Assembly: GCF_016902445.1 (NCBI RefSeq)
Contig: NZ_JACSNX010000010.1
Span: forward strand, 1-64,000
DNA: 64,000 nt
Direction: 5' to 3'
Source of the DNA: Oscillibacter valericigenes
Lineage (GTDB): Bacteria; Bacillota; Clostridia; Oscillospirales; Oscillospiraceae
Shown piece by piece: positions 52,930 to 61,987 of this stretch. The notes under the pieces were generated by a model. That model was not told the origin of the DNA, did no database searches, and saw only the letters and a list, made by a program, of their open reading frames with translations. The position numbers were made by a program, and so were the translations under genes. Each line of letters begins with the position of its first letter. Within the stretch, counting starts at the first letter, position 1.

Positions 52930-53561
52930 TATTTGCTCTCCTCCTTATTCTTGGATTTGCTCAGGGCCCACTGCATGGCGGCGATCAGGCACGCCAGCAC
53001 CAGGAAGCCGCCCACCGGCAGGGTCAGCATGCCCATGGGGAACTGCTCCGGCAGGATCTGGATGCCGTCCCCGCCGTTGAGGATGCCGCCGCCGAAGGTG
53101 CCGGCGCCCAGGAACTCACGGATGACGCACATGACCACCAGCACGGCAGTGTAGCCGATGCCCTGGAAGATGCCGTCCCAGAAGGAGGCCACCACGCCGT
53201 TCTTGTAGGAGAACGCCTCGGCCCGGCCCAGGATGATGCAGTTCACCACGATCAGGGGGATGAACACGCCCAGAGACTCCGACAGGGCCGGCACGAAGGC
53301 CTGGATCAGCAGGTCCACGCAGGTCACGAAGCCGGCGATCACCACGATGAACATGGCGATGCGGATCTTGTCGGGAATGATCTTGCGGATCGCGGCGATG
53401 ATGATGTTGGAGAGGGTCAGGATCACCGTGACGGCCACGCCCATGCCGACGCCGTTGAACAGCGAGGTGGTGATGGCCATGGTGGAACACATACCGATGA
53501 CCTGCACCAGCACGGGGTTATTGGTGATCAGGCCCTCCATAAACTGTTTGCGCAATTTCAT
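52929..53561 (-). CDS. rnfE: Rnf complex subunit RnfE
   Basis: 210 residues, six helices; NNPVLVQVIGMCSTMAIT and VVNCIILGRAEAFSYKNG mark the family and include the conserved Cys. Partner of RnfA in the membrane core. GGGAGGAG upstream. Confidence 0.96.
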   Translation of the reverse strand: MKLRKQFMEGLITNNPVLVQVIGMCSTMAITTSLFNGVGMGVAVTVILTLSNIIIAAIRKIIPDKIRIAMFIVVIAGFVTCVDLLIQAFVPALSESLGVFIPLIVVNCIILGRAEAFSYKNGVVASFWDGIFQGIGYTAVLVVMCVIREFLGAGTFGGGILNGGDGIQILPEQFPMGMLTLPVGGFLVLACLIAAMQWALSKSKNKEESK

Positions 53562-53580
53562 GTAAATCGCTCCTCCCTTC

Positions 53581-54216
53581 TCAGCCTATGGCACCCACGG
53601 CGGCCAGGGCCGCGTTGACGCCGGTGGTGATGCCTCTGGTGGAGACGGTTGCACCCGTGATGGCGTCCACATTGGTGCCCACAGTCAGCGTGCCGTCCGC
53701 GGCGCTCTTGCCCACGAACTGATCCAGCACGCCCACGCCGGAGGCGGTGGGCTCATTGCCCACGACCTTCGTGCCGATGCCGGAGGTCTCGGAGTGGTTG
53801 ATGACGGAGACGCCGGTGACAGCGCCGGACGCATCCACGCCCACCATCATCTCGATGGTGCCCTGAGAGCCGGAGGCAGACACGGTGACGGCATAGCCGC
53901 CGGCCTCACCGTTCACCTGGACCTCGTAGATGTCGCCCAGGGTGCCGCCGGCGGCGCTGGCCGCGTCGGTCATGGCCTGGGTGTTCTCCAGCGGAGATTC
54001 GGAGAAGGTGGTGTTGTCCGGGTCGGCCACGACTGCCAGCATGGCCTCCTGGGTCTTCTGCAGGTTGATCTCAGCGATGGGGCCGGCCGTCACGCCGTTG
54101 ACCAGGCCCAGCAGGCCCGCCACGATGACGCAGGTGATGAACAGCGTCACCGTCAGCGTGATGATGTACTTGGGGTCCATATCGACCTTTTCCTTGGTCT
54201 TGACTTCGTTGCTCAT
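53581..54216 (-). CDS. rnfG: Rnf complex subunit RnfG
   Basis: 211 residues. One N-terminal membrane helix (IITLTVTLFITCVIVAGLLG) and an outer FMN-binding domain. FMN is covalently attached to a Thr in the (S/T)GAT motif, here ITGATVSTRG near the C terminus. It passes electrons in the Rnf chain. Confidence 0.94.
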   Translation of the reverse strand: MSNEVKTKEKVDMDPKYIITLTVTLFITCVIVAGLLGLVNGVTAGPIAEINLQKTQEAMLAVVADPDNTTFSESPLENTQAMTDAASAAGGTLGDIYEVQVNGEAGGYAVTVSASGSQGTIEMMVGVDASGAVTGVSVINHSETSGIGTKVVGNEPTASGVGVLDQFVGKSAADGTLTVGTNVDAITGATVSTRGITTGVNAALAAVGAIG

Positions 54217-55238
54217 TTCGCAGCCGCCTCCTTCTTCTCAGCGGATTTCACAACGCCGAAGCGAGAGGGCTTCACAGCCTTGTCGATCAGCGCCACCACC
54301 AGGTTCATGATCATGATGGAGTAGCACACGCCCTCGGGATAGGAGCCGAAGTAGCGGATGAACACGGTCAGCAGGCCGCAGCCCACGCCGAAGATCAGCT
54401 GGCCGGCCTTGGTGACGGGAGAGGTGGTGTAGTCAGTGGCCATGAAGAACGCGCCCAGCATCAGGCCGCCGCCGAAGATGCTGTACAGCATGAACTGCAG
54501 GTTGTCGGCGCCGCCCTTGGGGAACAGGAAGGTCAGCACGGCCACGGTGGCGATGTAGGCCGCAGGGGTCTGCCAGTTGATGACCTTGCGCCAGATCAGA
54601 TACAGGCCGCCCACGATCAGCAGCAGGGCAGAGATCTCGCCCAGGGAGCCGCCGATGTTGCCCAGGAACATGTCCGTCACGCTGTACTGGCTGGTGAGAC
54701 CGGCCATGTCGCCGCTCTTCATATAGGCCAGGGGCGTGGCGGCGGTGACCACGTCGGCGGTACCCACCACGGGCACCCAGCCGGCCTGGGGATCCGCCCA
54801 GGCGCCGCTCATGGTGCCGGCGTAGCTGGCCACCAGGGCGGCACGGCCCGCCAGCGCGGGGTTGATGAAGTTCTTGCCGATGCCGCCGAACAGCTGCTTG
54901 ACCACCACGATGGCGAAGAAGTCGCCCACCAGGATCATCCAGTAGGGCATGTTCACCGGGCAGACAAAGGCCAGCAGGATGCCGGTGACCACGGCGGAGA
55001 GGTCGTTCACGGACTGGGGCTTCTTCATGATCTTGCGGTAGCCCCACTCAAAGAAGACGCAGCCGGCCGCGGACACAGCCGTCAGCAGCAGGGCGCGGAA
55101 GCCGAACTTCACGATGGCCCAGATCAGGGCGGGCATCATGGCGATGATGACATCCAGCATGATGGAGCGGGTGTTCTCCGCCGCCCGGATGTGGGGAGAG
55201 GAAGTGGCGATCAGTTTGAGATTCTTGTAGTCAGTCAT
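54213..55238 (-). CDS. rnfD: Rnf complex subunit RnfD
   Basis: 341 residues, with about ten membrane helices in the NqrB/RnfD pattern: SSPHIRAAENTRSIMLDVIIAM at the start, GKNFINPALAGRAALV and the FMN-loop region TAATPLAYMKSGD. FMN is covalently bound to a Thr there by analogy. Overlaps rnfG and rnfC by four bases on each side, so the operon is tightly coupled. Confidence 0.95.
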   Translation of the reverse strand: MTDYKNLKLIATSSPHIRAAENTRSIMLDVIIAMMPALIWAIVKFGFRALLLTAVSAAGCVFFEWGYRKIMKKPQSVNDLSAVVTGILLAFVCPVNMPYWMILVGDFFAIVVVKQLFGGIGKNFINPALAGRAALVASYAGTMSGAWADPQAGWVPVVGTADVVTAATPLAYMKSGDMAGLTSQYSVTDMFLGNIGGSLGEISALLLIVGGLYLIWRKVINWQTPAAYIATVAVLTFLFPKGGADNLQFMLYSIFGGGLMLGAFFMATDYTTSPVTKAGQLIFGVGCGLLTVFIRYFGSYPEGVCYSIMIMNLVVALIDKAVKPSRFGVVKSAEKKEAAAK

Positions 55239-56608
55239 TTCGCAGCGGCCTCCTTTGCTTCTTCGGCCTTTTTCTTTGCCTCGGCGGCGGCCCGGTCAGC
55301 CGCGGCCTTGTCCTTCACCAGCTGCTTGCCGGTCTTGAACATGTGGGTCAGGTGCATCCGGGCCGGGCAGATGTAGGAGCAGGCGCCGCACTCCATGCAG
55401 TCCATGATGTGGGCGGCATTCAGCTCCTCCACCATGCCCTTGGAGGCGTACTGGTACATGAACAGGGGCTCCAGGTGCATCGGGCACACGGACACGCACT
55501 TGCCGCAGCGGATGCACTGGGGGTTCTCCACGGTCTTCTCCTCATTCTCGCAGAAGGCCAGGATGGCGCCGGTGCCCTTGGCCACGGAGATGTCCGCGGT
55601 GTACTGGGCCATGCCCATCATGGGGCCGCCGGCGATCAGCTTGAAGGTGCCGTCCTTCAGGCCGCCGCAGGCATCCAGCAGATTGGTGACGGGGGTGCCG
55701 ATGGGGCACTCCAGATTCTTGGGCTCCACCACGCCGGAGCCGGAGACGGTGACGATCTTGCGCACCACGGGCATGCCGGTGGTCAGGGCCCGGTAGATGG
55801 CGCAGGTGGTATTGATGTTGAACACGGCGCAGCCGATGTCGGCGGGCAGCCCGCCGGGGGGCACCTGACGGCCGGTGATGGCCTGGCACAGCTGCTTCTC
55901 ACCGCCCTGGGGGTAGCGGCAGCGCAGGGGCTCCACCACCACGGGGGCCTTCTGCTCCGCGATGACCTTGTTCATGGCGTCGATGCCGTTCTGCTTGTTG
56001 TCCTCCACGCCGATGACGACCTTGTCCACGCCGAACATCTTGGCCAGGAACTTGGCGCCGCCGATGATCTCCTCGGGACGCTCCAGCATGGTGCGGTGGT
56101 CGCCGGTGATGTAGGGCTCGCACTCCGCGCCGTTGATGATGACGGTGCTGACCTTGCCGATGCCGCTGGTGATCTTCACGTGGGTGGGGAACGTGGCGCC
56201 GCCCATGCCGACGATGCCGGCGTTCTTGACGATCTCCACCATCTCCTCCACGCTCAGGGCGTTGGGGTCGGCGGGGGCCTTCACCTCTTCGCTCAGCTCG
56301 TCCTGCATGTCATTCTCGATGACCACGGACATGATGTTGCCGCCCATGGAATAGGGACGGGGCTCCACCGCCTTCACCGTGCCGGACACGCTGGCATGGA
56401 TCGGGGCGCCCAGGCCGTGGAATTCGCCGATCTTCTGGCCCACCTTCACGTGGTCCCCGGCCTTGACCAGGGGCGTGCAGGGCGCGCCAAAGTGCATCGA
56501 CATGGGGATGACCACAACAGCCGGTGGCGCCAGCTGCTCGATGGCCTTTTCATTGGTCGCGGCCTTCATGTCATGGGGATGAACGCCGCCAAAGAAAGCT
56601 TGTGCCAT
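55235..56608 (-). CDS. rnfC: Rnf complex subunit RnfC
   Basis: 457 residues from ATG 56608 (MAQAFFGGVHPH, GAGGTG six bases before). The soluble NADH-binding subunit: N-terminal VVIPMSMHFGAPCTPLVKAGD, Rossmann-like GMGGATFPTHVK and GECEP-like INGAECEPYITGDHRTM, then two 4Fe-4S motifs CIRCGKCVSVCP and CMECGACSYICP. It ends in an Ala/Lys/Glu tail. First gene of the operon. Confidence 0.96.
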   Translation of the reverse strand: MAQAFFGGVHPHDMKAATNEKAIEQLAPPAVVVIPMSMHFGAPCTPLVKAGDHVKVGQKIGEFHGLGAPIHASVSGTVKAVEPRPYSMGGNIMSVVIENDMQDELSEEVKAPADPNALSVEEMVEIVKNAGIVGMGGATFPTHVKITSGIGKVSTVIINGAECEPYITGDHRTMLERPEEIIGGAKFLAKMFGVDKVVIGVEDNKQNGIDAMNKVIAEQKAPVVVEPLRCRYPQGGEKQLCQAITGRQVPPGGLPADIGCAVFNINTTCAIYRALTTGMPVVRKIVTVSGSGVVEPKNLECPIGTPVTNLLDACGGLKDGTFKLIAGGPMMGMAQYTADISVAKGTGAILAFCENEEKTVENPQCIRCGKCVSVCPMHLEPLFMYQYASKGMVEELNAAHIMDCMECGACSYICPARMHLTHMFKTGKQLVKDKAAADRAAAEAKKKAEEAKEAAAK

Positions 56609-56962
56609 TGTCTTCACCTCATTTTTACTCCTTGATAGACGGCCCGGGCGAAGGATTCCTCTCTCCCGCGTTTCCGGGAGCGTGGTCTCTCCGGCCAGGC
56701 GACACTACCACATACTGCGCCTCATTCTACACCCTATTTTGAAAAATGTCCAGACTGTGAACGACAACTTTTTAAAAAAATATGCTTTTTTATACGGGTT
56801 CTTTGCAACTTTTTACAGGATTCTCCAAACCTGACAGTCTGTGTCTTTTGCCGGGATCTCTCTTGTCAATTTTCACGAAACATGATATGCTTTGTCATAC
56901 GGCAGCGGCCGGGCATCCGGCCCGCCCGGAAACTATCTGGACAATCTGGAGGCCAAGACCTT
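56609..56962. other. Divergent region between rnfC and the DUF975 gene
   Basis: Holds the rnf promoter. The other half (about 56760-56880) is AT-rich with no gene; the DUF975 gene has TGGAGG at 56948. Confidence 0.5.
56724..56752 (-). promoter_or_regulatory. Promoter of the rnf operon
   Basis: TGGACA, 17 bp, TAGAAT. The leader is about 110 nt and GC-rich with hairpins. Confidence 0.7.
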
Positions 56963-57787
56963 ATGATGGCACAACTGATCGACCGAAAGCAGCTGAAGCA
57001 GCAGATGAAGGACCTGCTGCGCTCCGCGCAGGTCGGCGCCCGGGGCATGACGCTCCTGTATCTGGCGCTGGTCTGCGCCCTGAACCTGACGGACAGCCTG
57101 ACCGGCCTGGTGAACGACGGCCTGCCGGCCATGTTCGTCAGCATCCTCACCAGCCTGCTGGGCATGGTCCTCTCCGCCGGCTTCGTGCTGTACTGCATGG
57201 CCGTCCGCCGGGGCGAGCGGGCGGAGTACCTGACGCTGTTCGACGGCTTCTCCTTCGTGGGCAGGATCATCCTGCTGAACATCGTGGAGTATCTCTTCAT
57301 CTTCCTGTGGTCCCTGCTGTTTGTGATCCCCGGCATCATCGCCGCCTACCGCTACCGCTTCGCCCTGTACGACCTCTATGAGAACCCGGGCATCGGGGTG
57401 ATGGAGGCCCTGGAGATGAGCAAGCAGCAGACCCTGGGCTACAAGGGCCAGCTGTTCCTGCTGGACCTGAGCTACACCGGCTGGTATCTGCTGGCCTCCC
57501 TCCCCTCGCTGATCCAGGTGGGCTACATCTACGCCGCCGTTTTTCAAGACCCGGGCTATTTCCTGGCGGACCCCACCCGGGTCTACGCCCTCTCCCTGCC
57601 GCTCCCCCTCCCGGTCCAGGTGCTGCTGGGCTGCCTGTGGCCCCTGGCGGTGGCCCTGTTCTATCTCCCGGTCTACCAGTGCACGGAGCTGGGGTACTTC
57701 GACATCGCCAAGCACACCTCCGGCGTGAGCCTCAGCGGTGCCGGCGGGCCCGACCAGCCGGACGACGGCGGCTGGGGCGGATTCTGA
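56963..57787 (+). CDS. DUF975-family membrane protein
   Basis: 274 residues from ATG 56963 (GGAGG about ten bases before). Six helices with family features ALEMSKQQTLGYKGQLFLLDLSY and FVIPGIIAAYRYRFALYDL. DUF975 proteins are membrane proteins of unknown role. Ends with a Gly/Asp-rich tail. Followed by a strong terminator. Confidence 0.88.
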   Translation: MMAQLIDRKQLKQQMKDLLRSAQVGARGMTLLYLALVCALNLTDSLTGLVNDGLPAMFVSILTSLLGMVLSAGFVLYCMAVRRGERAEYLTLFDGFSFVGRIILLNIVEYLFIFLWSLLFVIPGIIAAYRYRFALYDLYENPGIGVMEALEMSKQQTLGYKGQLFLLDLSYTGWYLLASLPSLIQVGYIYAAVFQDPGYFLADPTRVYALSLPLPLPVQVLLGCLWPLAVALFYLPVYQCTELGYFDIAKHTSGVSLSGAGGPDQPDDGGWGGF

Positions 57788-57806
57788 GGTCCTCCTTAAA
57801 CGTACA

Positions 57807-57845
57807 ATCCCCCGGCGGGTTTTAGAACCCGCCGGGGGATCTGTT
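57807..57845 (+). terminator. Terminator of the DUF975 gene
   Basis: ATCCCCCGGCGGGTT, loop TTAG, and its perfect 15-base complement, then CTGTT. It also borders the end of the ECF gene on the minus strand. Confidence 0.75.
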
Positions 57846-57869
57846 CTGCCTTGCGCCCTTTTGCGCTCC

Positions 57870-58421
57870 TCACAGCCGGGGGAACTCCCGCCGGACATAG
57901 GCGCTGCGGCCCAGGGCCGCCGCCAGCAGCGTGGATGCCGCGATGCCGAAGGCCGCCTGCACCAGATTGCTGGGGATGCCCGCTGCGGCGCCGGTGAGGC
58001 TCCCCATCAGCATTCCGTCGTACAGCCAGTAGCCCAGCACCATGGGCAGCTCGCCCACCACGCCGCAGGCCGCAAGGCCCAGGGGCCCGCGCCCCCGGCC
58101 GAAGGCCTGCCAGCACGCCGCCGCCAGCACCGCCATCACCGCCTTGATCACCAGCGTGGCGGGCGCGTAGATGGCCGAGCCCAGCAGCACGTCCGCCAGC
58201 GCCGGGCCGATGCTGCCCGCCAGGGCGCCCCAGGCCGGTCCCAGCAGATAGCCCCCCAGCAGCACCACCGTGTCCCCCAGGTTCATGTAGCCGCCGGTGG
58301 GGGACGGCACCTTGATCACCATGGTGGCCACGCAGGCCAGGGCCGCAAAGACCGCCGCCATCACCATCAACCGTGTCCGCTGGGAGGATCTTACCGTCTC
58401 CCGCTCCGCTGTCTTCTCCAT
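57870..58421 (-). CDS. ECF transporter S component (probable vitamin B6 or related)
   Basis: 183 residues with about six helices; the motif TGGYMNLGDTVVLLGGYLLGP is a known S-component loop, and YLVGxA-like ALAGSIGPALADVLLGSA follows. It needs the shared ECF module. The divergent regulator is of the MocR (PdxR) type, which usually controls vitamin B6 genes, so pyridoxal or pyridoxine is the best guess, by context only. Confidence 0.87.
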   Translation of the reverse strand: MEKTAERETVRSSQRTRLMVMAAVFAALACVATMVIKVPSPTGGYMNLGDTVVLLGGYLLGPAWGALAGSIGPALADVLLGSAIYAPATLVIKAVMAVLAAACWQAFGRGRGPLGLAACGVVGELPMVLGYWLYDGMLMGSLTGAAAGIPSNLVQAAFGIAASTLLAAALGRSAYVRREFPRL

Positions 58422-58469
58422 ATCGCGCGCTCCTTCCGGCGGGGCGTCTCGCTCCGGCCCTGTTTGTTG

Positions 58470-58503
58470 TTGCCATCATAGAACAAATATGGTATGATTG
58501 AAA
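58470..58503. promoter_or_regulatory. Overlapping divergent promoters of the ECF and MocR genes
   Basis: On the + strand TTGCCA-17-TATGAT (58470-58498), and on the minus strand TTTCAA-17-TATGAT (58503-58475). Each -10 lies on the other's -35, so the two cannot fire together. The two TATGAT boxes form an inverted repeat. Confidence 0.72.
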
Positions 58504-58548
58504 TAGCCAATTTTTGATTTTTTTATCAGGTCAGATGGAGGGCCGGCC

Positions 58549-59937
58549 ATGCGCACCTACGCTCTGGAAGACCGCGGCAGCACGCCGCTGTATGAATACC
58601 TGTACCGCTGCATCCGGGAGGACATCCTGGCCGGCGCCCTGGCCGCCGGGGAGCGGCTGCCCTCCAAGCGGGCCCTGGCGGAGCATCTGCACATCTCCGT
58701 CATGACGGTGGAGGGGGCCTATCAGCAGCTGGAGGCGGAGGGTTACGTCTACACCCGGCCCAAGCGGGGCTTTTTCGTGGCGGAGGTGGAGCGGCCCCGG
58801 CCCGCGCCGCCTGCGCCGCCGGCCGCCCCGGCGCCGGAGGCCCCGGCCTGGCGGCTGGACCTGGCCAGCAACCGGGTGGACGCCAGCCGCTTCCCGGTGG
58901 CCACCTGGGCCCGCCTGACCCGCCAGGTGCTGACGGAGGACGGAGAGGCCCTTCTGCGCCCGGTGCCCCATCAGGGGCTGACCGCCCTGCGGCAGGCCAT
59001 CGCCCGGGACCTGCGGGAGTACAAGGGCATGGCGGTGTCGCCGGACCAGATCGTGGTGGGCGCCGGGGCGGAGTATCTGTACCTGCTGCTGGCCCAGCTG
59101 CTGGGGCGGGAGGCGGTGTTCGCCGTGGAGGACCCGGGCTACCCCAAGATCCGTCAGGTGTACGGCAAGTGCGGCGCGGACTGCCGCCCGGTGCCTCTGG
59201 ACAGCCAGGGCATCCCTCCGGAGGCCCTGGAGGCAGCGGGAGCCACGGTGGTCCACCTGTCCCCGGCCCACCACTACCCCACCGGGCTGGTGACGCCCAT
59301 CGGCCGGCGGCAGGCCCTGCTGCGGTGGGCGGAGCGGACGGACGCCGTCATCATCGAGGATGACTATGACAGCGAGTTCCGCTTTACAGGCCGCCCCATC
59401 CCCACGCTCCAGAGCATCGACACCGCCGGGCGGGTGGTGTACATGAACACGTTCTCCCAGACCATCTCCCCCTCCATGCGGGTGGGGTTCCTGGTGCTGC
59501 CGCCCCGGCTGCTGGAGCGGTACCGCCGGGAGCTGGACTTCTATTCCTGCACGGTCCCGGCCCTGGACCAGCACGTGCTGGCCCGGTTCCTGGACCGGGG
59601 CCACTATGAGCAGCATCTGGCCCGGATGCGCAAGGAGTACCGCCAGCGCCGGGACGCGGTGCTCTCCGCCTTCCGGTCCAGCCCCTTCCGGGACCGGATC
59701 ACCATCTCGGAGCAGGGAGCGGGGTTCCACTTCCTGCTGAAGCTGGAGACCCGGCACAGTGACGCGGCCCTGCAGGCCCGGGCCGCGGCTCTGGGGGTGC
59801 GGCTGGGCTTCCTGTCCGCGTACGCCGCCATCCCCTCCCCCGCCTATGCCCACACCCTGGTGGTGAACTATGCGGGGCTCAGCCCAGCGGCGCTGCCGAA
59901 GGCCATGGACCTGCTGGCGGAAATCTTCGGCGCATAG
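58549..59937 (+). CDS. MocR/PdxR-type regulator (GntR domain plus aminotransferase-like domain) lacking the PLP lysine
   Basis: 462 residues. N-terminal winged helix of the GntR type (PLYEYLYRCIREDILAG, LPSKRALAEHLHISVMTVE; 1-80), then a Pro/Ala-rich linker and a fold-type-I aminotransferase-like domain with PVPHQGLTALRQAIA, VGAGAEYLYLLLAQ, EDDYDSEFRF. The Schiff-base Lys is replaced: MNTFSQTISPSMRVGF has Gln304 (codon CAG, 59458-59460) where MocR proteins have SK. So it should not form the internal aldimine. Divergent from the ECF gene it probably regulates. Confidence 0.9.
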   Translation: MRTYALEDRGSTPLYEYLYRCIREDILAGALAAGERLPSKRALAEHLHISVMTVEGAYQQLEAEGYVYTRPKRGFFVAEVERPRPAPPAPPAAPAPEAPAWRLDLASNRVDASRFPVATWARLTRQVLTEDGEALLRPVPHQGLTALRQAIARDLREYKGMAVSPDQIVVGAGAEYLYLLLAQLLGREAVFAVEDPGYPKIRQVYGKCGADCRPVPLDSQGIPPEALEAAGATVVHLSPAHHYPTGLVTPIGRRQALLRWAERTDAVIIEDDYDSEFRFTGRPIPTLQSIDTAGRVVYMNTFSQTISPSMRVGFLVLPPRLLERYRRELDFYSCTVPALDQHVLARFLDRGHYEQHLARMRKEYRQRRDAVLSAFRSSPFRDRITISEQGAGFHFLLKLETRHSDAALQARAAALGVRLGFLSAYAAIPSPAYAHTLVVNYAGLSPAALPKAMDLLAEIFGA

Positions 59938-59940
59938 CAG

Positions 59941-59973
59941 AAACCGGCTGCCTAACGGCAGCCGGTTTTCTGT
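59941..59973. terminator. Bidirectional terminator between MocR and MATE genes
   Basis: AAACCGGCTGCC, loop TAAC, GGCAGCCGGTTT, then TCTG; on the minus strand AAACCGG side is followed by TCTGC. Confidence 0.75.
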
Positions 59974-59986
59974 CCGGAAAACGCCT

Positions 59987-61369
59987 TTACAGGCCGGGCT
60001 TCTCCTCCAGCGCGTTCATGCTCTTTTTGAAGTGGACGGCGAACATGGTGGCCGTGGTGCACACTGCCAGCACATCTGCCACCGGCTCCGCCAGGAACAC
60101 GGCGAAGGACTTGTCGGCAAAGAAGTGGGGCAGGATATAGATGAGGGGGATCAGCAGGATGATCTTCCGCAGCACCGCCAGGAACAGGGAGATCTTGGCG
60201 TTGCCCAGGGCCACGAAGGTCTGCTGGCAGGCGATCTGGATGCCGAAGATGCCCGTGGCCGCCATGTAGATCCGCAGGGCCCAGGAGGCGTACGCCACCA
60301 GCTCGCTGTCGGAGGTGAACATCAGGGCGAACAGCTGGGGGACCAGCTGCACCAGCGCCCACAGCAGCAGGGAATAGGCCAGGCAGGCCATCAGCAGCAC
60401 CCGGAAGGCCCGCCGCACCCGCTGGGGGTTCCGGGCGCCGTAGTTGAAGCTGACGATGGGCTGGGCCCCCTGGGTCAGCCCCTGCAGGGGCATCATGGCG
60501 AACTGCATGATGCTGGAGAGCACCGTCATGGCCCCCACGGCGAGGTCCCCGCCGTAGGTCTGCAGCGAGGAGTTGAAGCACACGGTGATCAGGCTCTCCG
60601 TGGACTGCATGATGAAGGGGGAGGCACCCAGCGCCAGGGCCGGCAGCACCACCTTGGCCCGGGGCCGCAGATGCTCCCGCCGCAGATGCCACTTGGTCTT
60701 TTTCCCGGTGAGGAATTTCAGCACCCACACGGCGGACACCGCCTGGGACAAAATGGTGGCCAGGGCCGCCCCCTGCACGCCCATGCCGAAGGCGAAGATG
60801 AAGATGGGGTCCAGCACCGTGTTGAGGATGGCGCCGATGAGCACGGTCTTCATCCCCACCACCGTGAAGCCCTGGGCGGTGATGTAGGCGTTCATGCCCA
60901 GGGTCACCTGGACGAAGATGGTGCCCAGGGCATAGATGCGCATGTAGTCCAGCGCGTAGCCGATGGTGTTGTCGCTGGCGCCGAAGATGCGGAGCATGGG
61001 CTCCGCGAACACCAGGAACACCACGGTCAGCACCACCGAAACAGCCACCAGCATGGTCATGCTGTTGCCCATGATCCGCTCGGACTCCTCCAGGTCCCCC
61101 CGCCCCTCGGCGATGGAGGCCCGGGGCGCGCCGCCGAAGGCCATCAGGGCCGCGAAGGCGGAGATCACCATGATGATGGGCAGGCACACGCCCACGCCGG
61201 TGAGGGCCAGCTTGCCCACAGTCTCCACCGGCTGCATGTGGCCGATGTACACCCGGTCCACCAGATTGTACAGCATGTTGACGATCTGGGAGGTGATGGT
61301 GGGGACAGCCAGGGAAAACAGCAGCTTCCCCACGCTGCCGCTGCCTAAGTCCACGTTTTGACGGCTCAT
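59987..61369 (-). CDS. MATE-family efflux protein (MarR-controlled)
   Basis: 460 residues, twelve helices. Motifs MLYNLVDRVYIGHM, SAFAALMAFGGAPRASI and PLQGLTQGAQPIVSFNYGARNP are typical for the NorM/DinF-like MATE set. Its ATG overlaps the MarR stop (ATGA), so it is translationally coupled to the regulator. Drug or cationic metabolite export is the expected job. Confidence 0.93.
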   Translation of the reverse strand: MSRQNVDLGSGSVGKLLFSLAVPTITSQIVNMLYNLVDRVYIGHMQPVETVGKLALTGVGVCLPIIMVISAFAALMAFGGAPRASIAEGRGDLEESERIMGNSMTMLVAVSVVLTVVFLVFAEPMLRIFGASDNTIGYALDYMRIYALGTIFVQVTLGMNAYITAQGFTVVGMKTVLIGAILNTVLDPIFIFAFGMGVQGAALATILSQAVSAVWVLKFLTGKKTKWHLRREHLRPRAKVVLPALALGASPFIMQSTESLITVCFNSSLQTYGGDLAVGAMTVLSSIMQFAMMPLQGLTQGAQPIVSFNYGARNPQRVRRAFRVLLMACLAYSLLLWALVQLVPQLFALMFTSDSELVAYASWALRIYMAATGIFGIQIACQQTFVALGNAKISLFLAVLRKIILLIPLIYILPHFFADKSFAVFLAEPVADVLAVCTTATMFAVHFKKSMNALEEKPGL

Positions 61370-61818
61370 GTGTTCGCTCCCTCTCTCAGTTGTGTTTCCG
61401 CGCCGGTCAGCACCTTTTCCAGCAGCTGCTGGAACCGGTCTGTCTCCGCCGGCGTCAGGCCGGAGAACAGCTTCTCCAGGCAGGCGCTCTGGATCTGCCG
61501 CCCCTGGCGGGCCAGGGCCGCGCCCGCCTCCGTCAGGGCCAGGTGGACCACCCGGCGGTCCGCCCTGTCCGGCAGGCGGTCCAGCAGGCCCCGCTCCGCC
61601 AGCAGGTCCACCGCCGCGGACACCTGGGACTTGGAAAGCCCCCGCAGCTCCGTCACGTCCCGGGCCGTGTCGTGCCCGGGGTTGTTGGTCAGGAACAGGA
61701 TCACATCCATCTCCCGCATGGTGAGGCCCGACCGGGCCAGAAGGTCCGTGAACTGCCGGTCATAATACCGTCTGAACTGCTGGACCACCCACAGCAGACG
61801 GGTACTGTTCACTTTCAT
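61366..61818 (-). CDS. MarR-family regulator
   Basis: 150 residues. Winged helix with DVTELRGLSKSQVSAAVDLL and the wing ADRRVVHLALTEAG. Likely represses its own operon with the MATE pump via the inverted repeats at 61844-61864, just downstream of the -10. Ligand unknown. Confidence 0.92.
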   Translation of the reverse strand: MKVNSTRLLWVVQQFRRYYDRQFTDLLARSGLTMREMDVILFLTNNPGHDTARDVTELRGLSKSQVSAAVDLLAERGLLDRLPDRADRRVVHLALTEAGAALARQGRQIQSACLEKLFSGLTPAETDRFQQLLEKVLTGAETQLREGANT

Positions 61819-61843
61819 GCACCGCTCTCCATTCGTTCGTTTC

Positions 61844-61864
61844 AGAACAGTTCTTGTCAGAACT
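61844..61864. promoter_or_regulatory. Overlapping inverted repeats, probable MarR operator
   Basis: AGAAC-A-GTTCT (61844-61854) overlaps AGTTCT-4-AGAACT (61849-61864), within the transcribed start region of the MarR operon. Confidence 0.7.
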
Positions 61865-61869
61865 TTTTC

Positions 61870-61898
61870 AGCATAGCACGTTCCGCACCGCCTGTCAA
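61870..61898 (-). promoter_or_regulatory. Promoter of the MarR-MATE operon
   Basis: TTGACA, 17 bp, TATGCT. Confidence 0.85.
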
Positions 61899-61915
61899 GA
61901 ATTCTCCGATTTGCC

Positions 61916-61944
61916 TTGACAATTCCCGCCGGCTAACGTATGAT
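61916..61944 (+). promoter_or_regulatory. Promoter of the DegV gene
   Basis: TTGACA, 17 bp, TATGAT, 43 bp upstream of the ATG. Confidence 0.88.
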
Positions 61945-61987
61945 ATAGAAAATATGGTTTCAAAAATCAGATTTCGGGGTGTTGTTT

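Noticed and set aside
56609-56723. FMN or glycine riboswitch in the rnf leader
   Set aside because: Fragments such as GCCGGAGAGACC look suggestive, but the full conserved core of either class is not there.
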